DNA of 64,000 nucleotides from the NCBI RefSeq assembly GCF_024622045.1, contig NZ_JANKBP010000011.1; one strand, written 5' to 3'. Positions 62,116 through 64,000 of this stretch are shown here, in pieces; the first letter of the stretch is position 1, and the number at the start of each line of letters is the position of its first letter. The DNA is from Rodentibacter caecimuris (lineage in GTDB: Bacteria; Pseudomonadota; Gammaproteobacteria; Enterobacterales; Pasteurellaceae). The notes under the pieces are model-generated. The model had not been told where the DNA came from and searched no databases. It saw only the letters and a program-made list of their open reading frames with translations. Both the position numbers and the translations under genes were made by a program.

Positions 62116-63450
62116 TTAATACTTATCAATCACGTGAGCCTGTACCTCTGCACCCTGATCGTTAATTTCTTTCCAACTCGGATAAACGCCTGACAAATCG
62201 TCGTTCGCTATTCCTAAACGCACCGCCTGATCGACAATAATACGCGCCACATCAAAATGACGGGAAAGCGGATAACTATCAAGTTGTTCTTTGAGTACCT
62301 CGCTCAAATCTATCGGACGATTATTTTCACGGTATTGAATCAGCAGATTTTGCATATGATCAACAATCTGATCATGTAAATCAGATAAGGATTCGTATTG
62401 CAATGCCTCAGGCAATTCGCCGAGCGCATCATCCTCACGTAATACCATTTCTTCATCACGTAAATCAACGAGACGATCCGCTTGTGCCGTCCATAAAAAC
62501 CACGGATGATCAAAATAATGATGAATAGAATGACGCAAGCGTTGTGAAAATACTCGGTTTTTATCCATATCGATGGCAGTACGGATAAATTTATGTACAT
62601 GACGATCATAGCCAATCCATAAATCAATCGCTTGCTGTCCCCAGCTGATAATACGGTCAAGTTTGGATTGAAGATCCGTAATGAGTTGATCGATAAAATA
62701 CAGCTCCTCACGTCCGATGACAGAATCCTGAATCCGAAGTAATTGCGCCTGCAATTTATCGCCAGCGGCATTTAGGGTATCTTGCAATTCACGTAAATTG
62801 CCTGATGTTTCATCCAGCAAACGTTCACAGCTTGAAATTGCCGCTTGCCAATCTTTGCTTAACAGCTCGGCAATTTCTTCTTTAATACTTTGCTGATTTT
62901 CATCCATGATACGTTGTGAAAGATCAATGCTGTCAAAGATTTCTGCGACGGAATATTTCAACGGCGCAAAGACATTTTTACGCCAATAATGCTCGTTTTC
63001 ATTATTTTGAGCCCCTTCCTCTGCAGAATTTGATGCCCGTTGTATTTCATCGGCAACAATGGAAAGTTGCACGGAAAGGCGTAACGTAGAAAATTCACGC
63101 TGGCGAATATAATAATCGGACACGCCTACGCCGAGCGGTGTTAGACGATAAATAGCCAAACCTTCGGTAAACTCGCTACTAAAACGATTTAATAAACGTT
63201 GTTTGACTAGCTCATTGATAGCGTTATTGGCGCGAGTGGCAATTGCATCGGTAGATTGATCAAAGGCATTTATGGTATGGCGAAAGATATCTACAAGATC
63301 GGCTTCTAACATTTCGCCGTCTAATCGTTCATTATTGTAAATTGCAATCGCCAGCAGAAATACCAAACGCTCGGTGGGTAAATTCAGTGAAAACTCGCGT
63401 TCTTTTGCCCAAGAAACGAGTTCCGGGATAGTTTGTGATGTCTCGATCAT
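62116..63450 (-). CDS. mukF: Condensin kleisin subunit MukF
   Basis: 444 residues. N-terminal winged-helix dimer domain (1-120), helical middle (about 130-330) and C-terminal winged-helix domain that binds the MukB head (ending WKEINDQGAEVQAHVIDKY). Starts MIETSQTIPELVSWAKEREF. It is the kleisin joining the MukB heads. First gene of the leftward mukF-mukE-mukB operon; smtA, which precedes mukF in E. coli, is missing and ttcA is divergent instead. A USS overlaps the stop side near 62107. Confidence 0.95.
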   Translation of the reverse strand: MIETSQTIPELVSWAKEREFSLNLPTERLVFLLAIAIYNNERLDGEMLEADLVDIFRHTINAFDQSTDAIATRANNAINELVKQRLLNRFSSEFTEGLAIYRLTPLGVGVSDYYIRQREFSTLRLSVQLSIVADEIQRASNSAEEGAQNNENEHYWRKNVFAPLKYSVAEIFDSIDLSQRIMDENQQSIKEEIAELLSKDWQAAISSCERLLDETSGNLRELQDTLNAAGDKLQAQLLRIQDSVIGREELYFIDQLITDLQSKLDRIISWGQQAIDLWIGYDRHVHKFIRTAIDMDKNRVFSQRLRHSIHHYFDHPWFLWTAQADRLVDLRDEEMVLREDDALGELPEALQYESLSDLHDQIVDHMQNLLIQYRENNRPIDLSEVLKEQLDSYPLSRHFDVARIIVDQAVRLGIANDDLSGVYPSWKEINDQGAEVQAHVIDKY

Positions 63451-63598
63451 TGAAATGATAGCGCGTTAAAATTGAACAAAAAATTGAGGCAATTATACAG
63501 GAATTTTTGTAAATCTTAAAAATCTTCTTTTGAATTGACCGCACTTTTAGCATTTTTCACGTATAATGTGCGCTTTTCATCAATAAGCCCAAAACAGA
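63451..63598. other. Divergent region between mukF and ttcA
   Basis: 148 bases holding a perfect TATAAT (63562-63567) for ttcA and, overlapping its upstream side, a USS (63537-63546) whose TTGACC lies 21 bases before the -10. A separate mukF promoter must be in the left part but I could not fix it. Confidence 0.5.
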
Positions 63599-64000
63599 AT
63601 GATCGAATTAACCCAACAAGAAAAAAAACAAACTTACAACTTCAATAAATTACAAAAACGCTTGCGCCGTAATGTGGGAAATGCGATTGCGGATTTTGCT
63701 ATGATCGAAAATGGCGACAAGGTGATGGTCTGCTTATCTGGCGGAAAAGACAGTTATACGCTTTTGGATATTCTGTTAAATTTACAACAAAGCGCCCCGG
63801 TTAAGTTTGATATTGTGGCGGTGAATCTTGACCAAAAACAACCGGGTTTTCCGGAACATGTTCTGCCGACTTATTTAGAAAGTATTAGCGTAGATCACAA
63901 AATCGTGCAAGAAAATACCTACGGCATTGTAAAAGAAAAAATTCCTGAAGGGAAAACCACTTGCTCACTCTGCTCCCGCCTACGCCGTGGTATTCTCTAT
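63599..64000 (+). CDS. ttcA: tRNA 2-thiocytidine synthetase TtcA, 5' part
   Basis: The first 134 codons, running off the right edge. PP-loop VCLSGGKDSYTLL near 42-54 for adenylation, and the first two cluster cysteines in TTCSLCSRLRRG near 120-131. TtcA adds sulfur to C32 of certain tRNAs using an iron-sulfur cluster. ATG at 63599 is preceded by a weak site. The rest of the gene lies outside the window. Confidence 0.95.
   Translation, partial: MIELTQQEKKQTYNFNKLQKRLRRNVGNAIADFAMIENGDKVMVCLSGGKDSYTLLDILLNLQQSAPVKFDIVAVNLDQKQPGFPEHVLPTYLESISVDHKIVQENTYGIVKEKIPEGKTTCSLCSRLRRGILY

Noticed and set aside
62340..62771. 143-codon frame in another phase of mukF
   Set aside because: Same strand as mukF but a different phase, without family similarity or start site.
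1..64000. The many AAGTGCGGT copies as a CRISPR or mobile repeat
   Set aside because: They are dispersed single short cores in both orientations, the known DNA uptake signal of Haemophilus-type Pasteurellaceae, without spacers.
1..64000. Insertion sequences, prophage or CRISPR-Cas
   Set aside because: No transposase, integrase, phage structural, Cas gene or regular repeat-spacer array was seen on either strand.

Overview
The window is chromosomal DNA from a Pasteurellaceae bacterium of the Haemophilus/Aggregatibacter group. The main evidence is roughly fifty copies (counted by eye) of the nine-base core AAGTGCGGT or its complement, the Haemophilus-type DNA uptake signal sequence (USS). They lie in genes and between them, several as head-to-head pairs that form hairpins. 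Gene order also fits: metY-rimP-nusA-infB, xseB-ispA-dxs, mukFEB, and ygiW-qseB-qseC as described in Aggregatibacter. A chromosomal nadV suggests a strain that does not need NAD (V factor). Species is not settled; Aggregatibacter aphrophilus or a relative is my best guess.

Layout. 1-7.7 kb: one leftward tryptophan operon, trpE-trpG-(tautomerase-like)-trpD-trpCF-ydfG-trpB-trpA, from a single promoter that overlaps a TrpR-type operator; there is no room for an attenuator. 7.8-10.6 kb: azoR (left) and thrS (right); the thrS leader carries a stem-loop with an anticodon-like CGU. 10.7-13.2 kb: ygiW-qseB-qseC with a CTTAA-N6-CTTAA repeat upstream. 13.3-15.7 kb: a DUF72 gene, a DUF1439 exported protein, an atypical small kinase and a 44-residue glycine-rich lipoprotein. 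15.8-25.6 kb: initiator tRNA, rimP, nusA, infB, then an inserted block (DUF3302 protein, HlyD-type adaptor, nadV), then rbfA and truB. 25.7-26.8 kb: tyrA behind two TyrR-like boxes.

26.9-37.2 kb is the most distinctive accessory block: a hybrid sensor kinase (left), a ribose/fructose-type ABC importer (right: ATPase, permease, binding protein), an OmpR-type regulator (left), a Mak-type fructokinase (right) and a FetA/FrpB-type TonB receptor with a Fur-like box (left). I infer a sugar-sensing and uptake module in which the binding protein may both feed the transporter and signal to the kinase. 37.7-41.4 kb: leftward nuc-csdA-csdE-(Zn-ribbon)-queF. 41.6-44.1 kb: lrgA-lrgB-dGTPase. 44.3-47.3 kb: xseB-ispA-dxs. 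47.5-52.5 kb: thiI, yvcK, then moaA-moaC-moaD-moaE behind a Moco-riboswitch-like leader. 52.5-53.5 kb: two tandem ferritins. 53.5-54.4 kb: a gene-poor stretch with a probable gene remnant. 54.4-56.7 kb: sbcB and a DMT-family transporter. 56.8-63.5 kb: mukF-mukE-mukB. 63.6 kb to the end: the start of ttcA.

Most of the window is core housekeeping DNA. I saw no insertion sequence, prophage or CRISPR array. The accessory material is the nadV block, the sugar/two-component/TonB block and the remnant near 54.2 kb.
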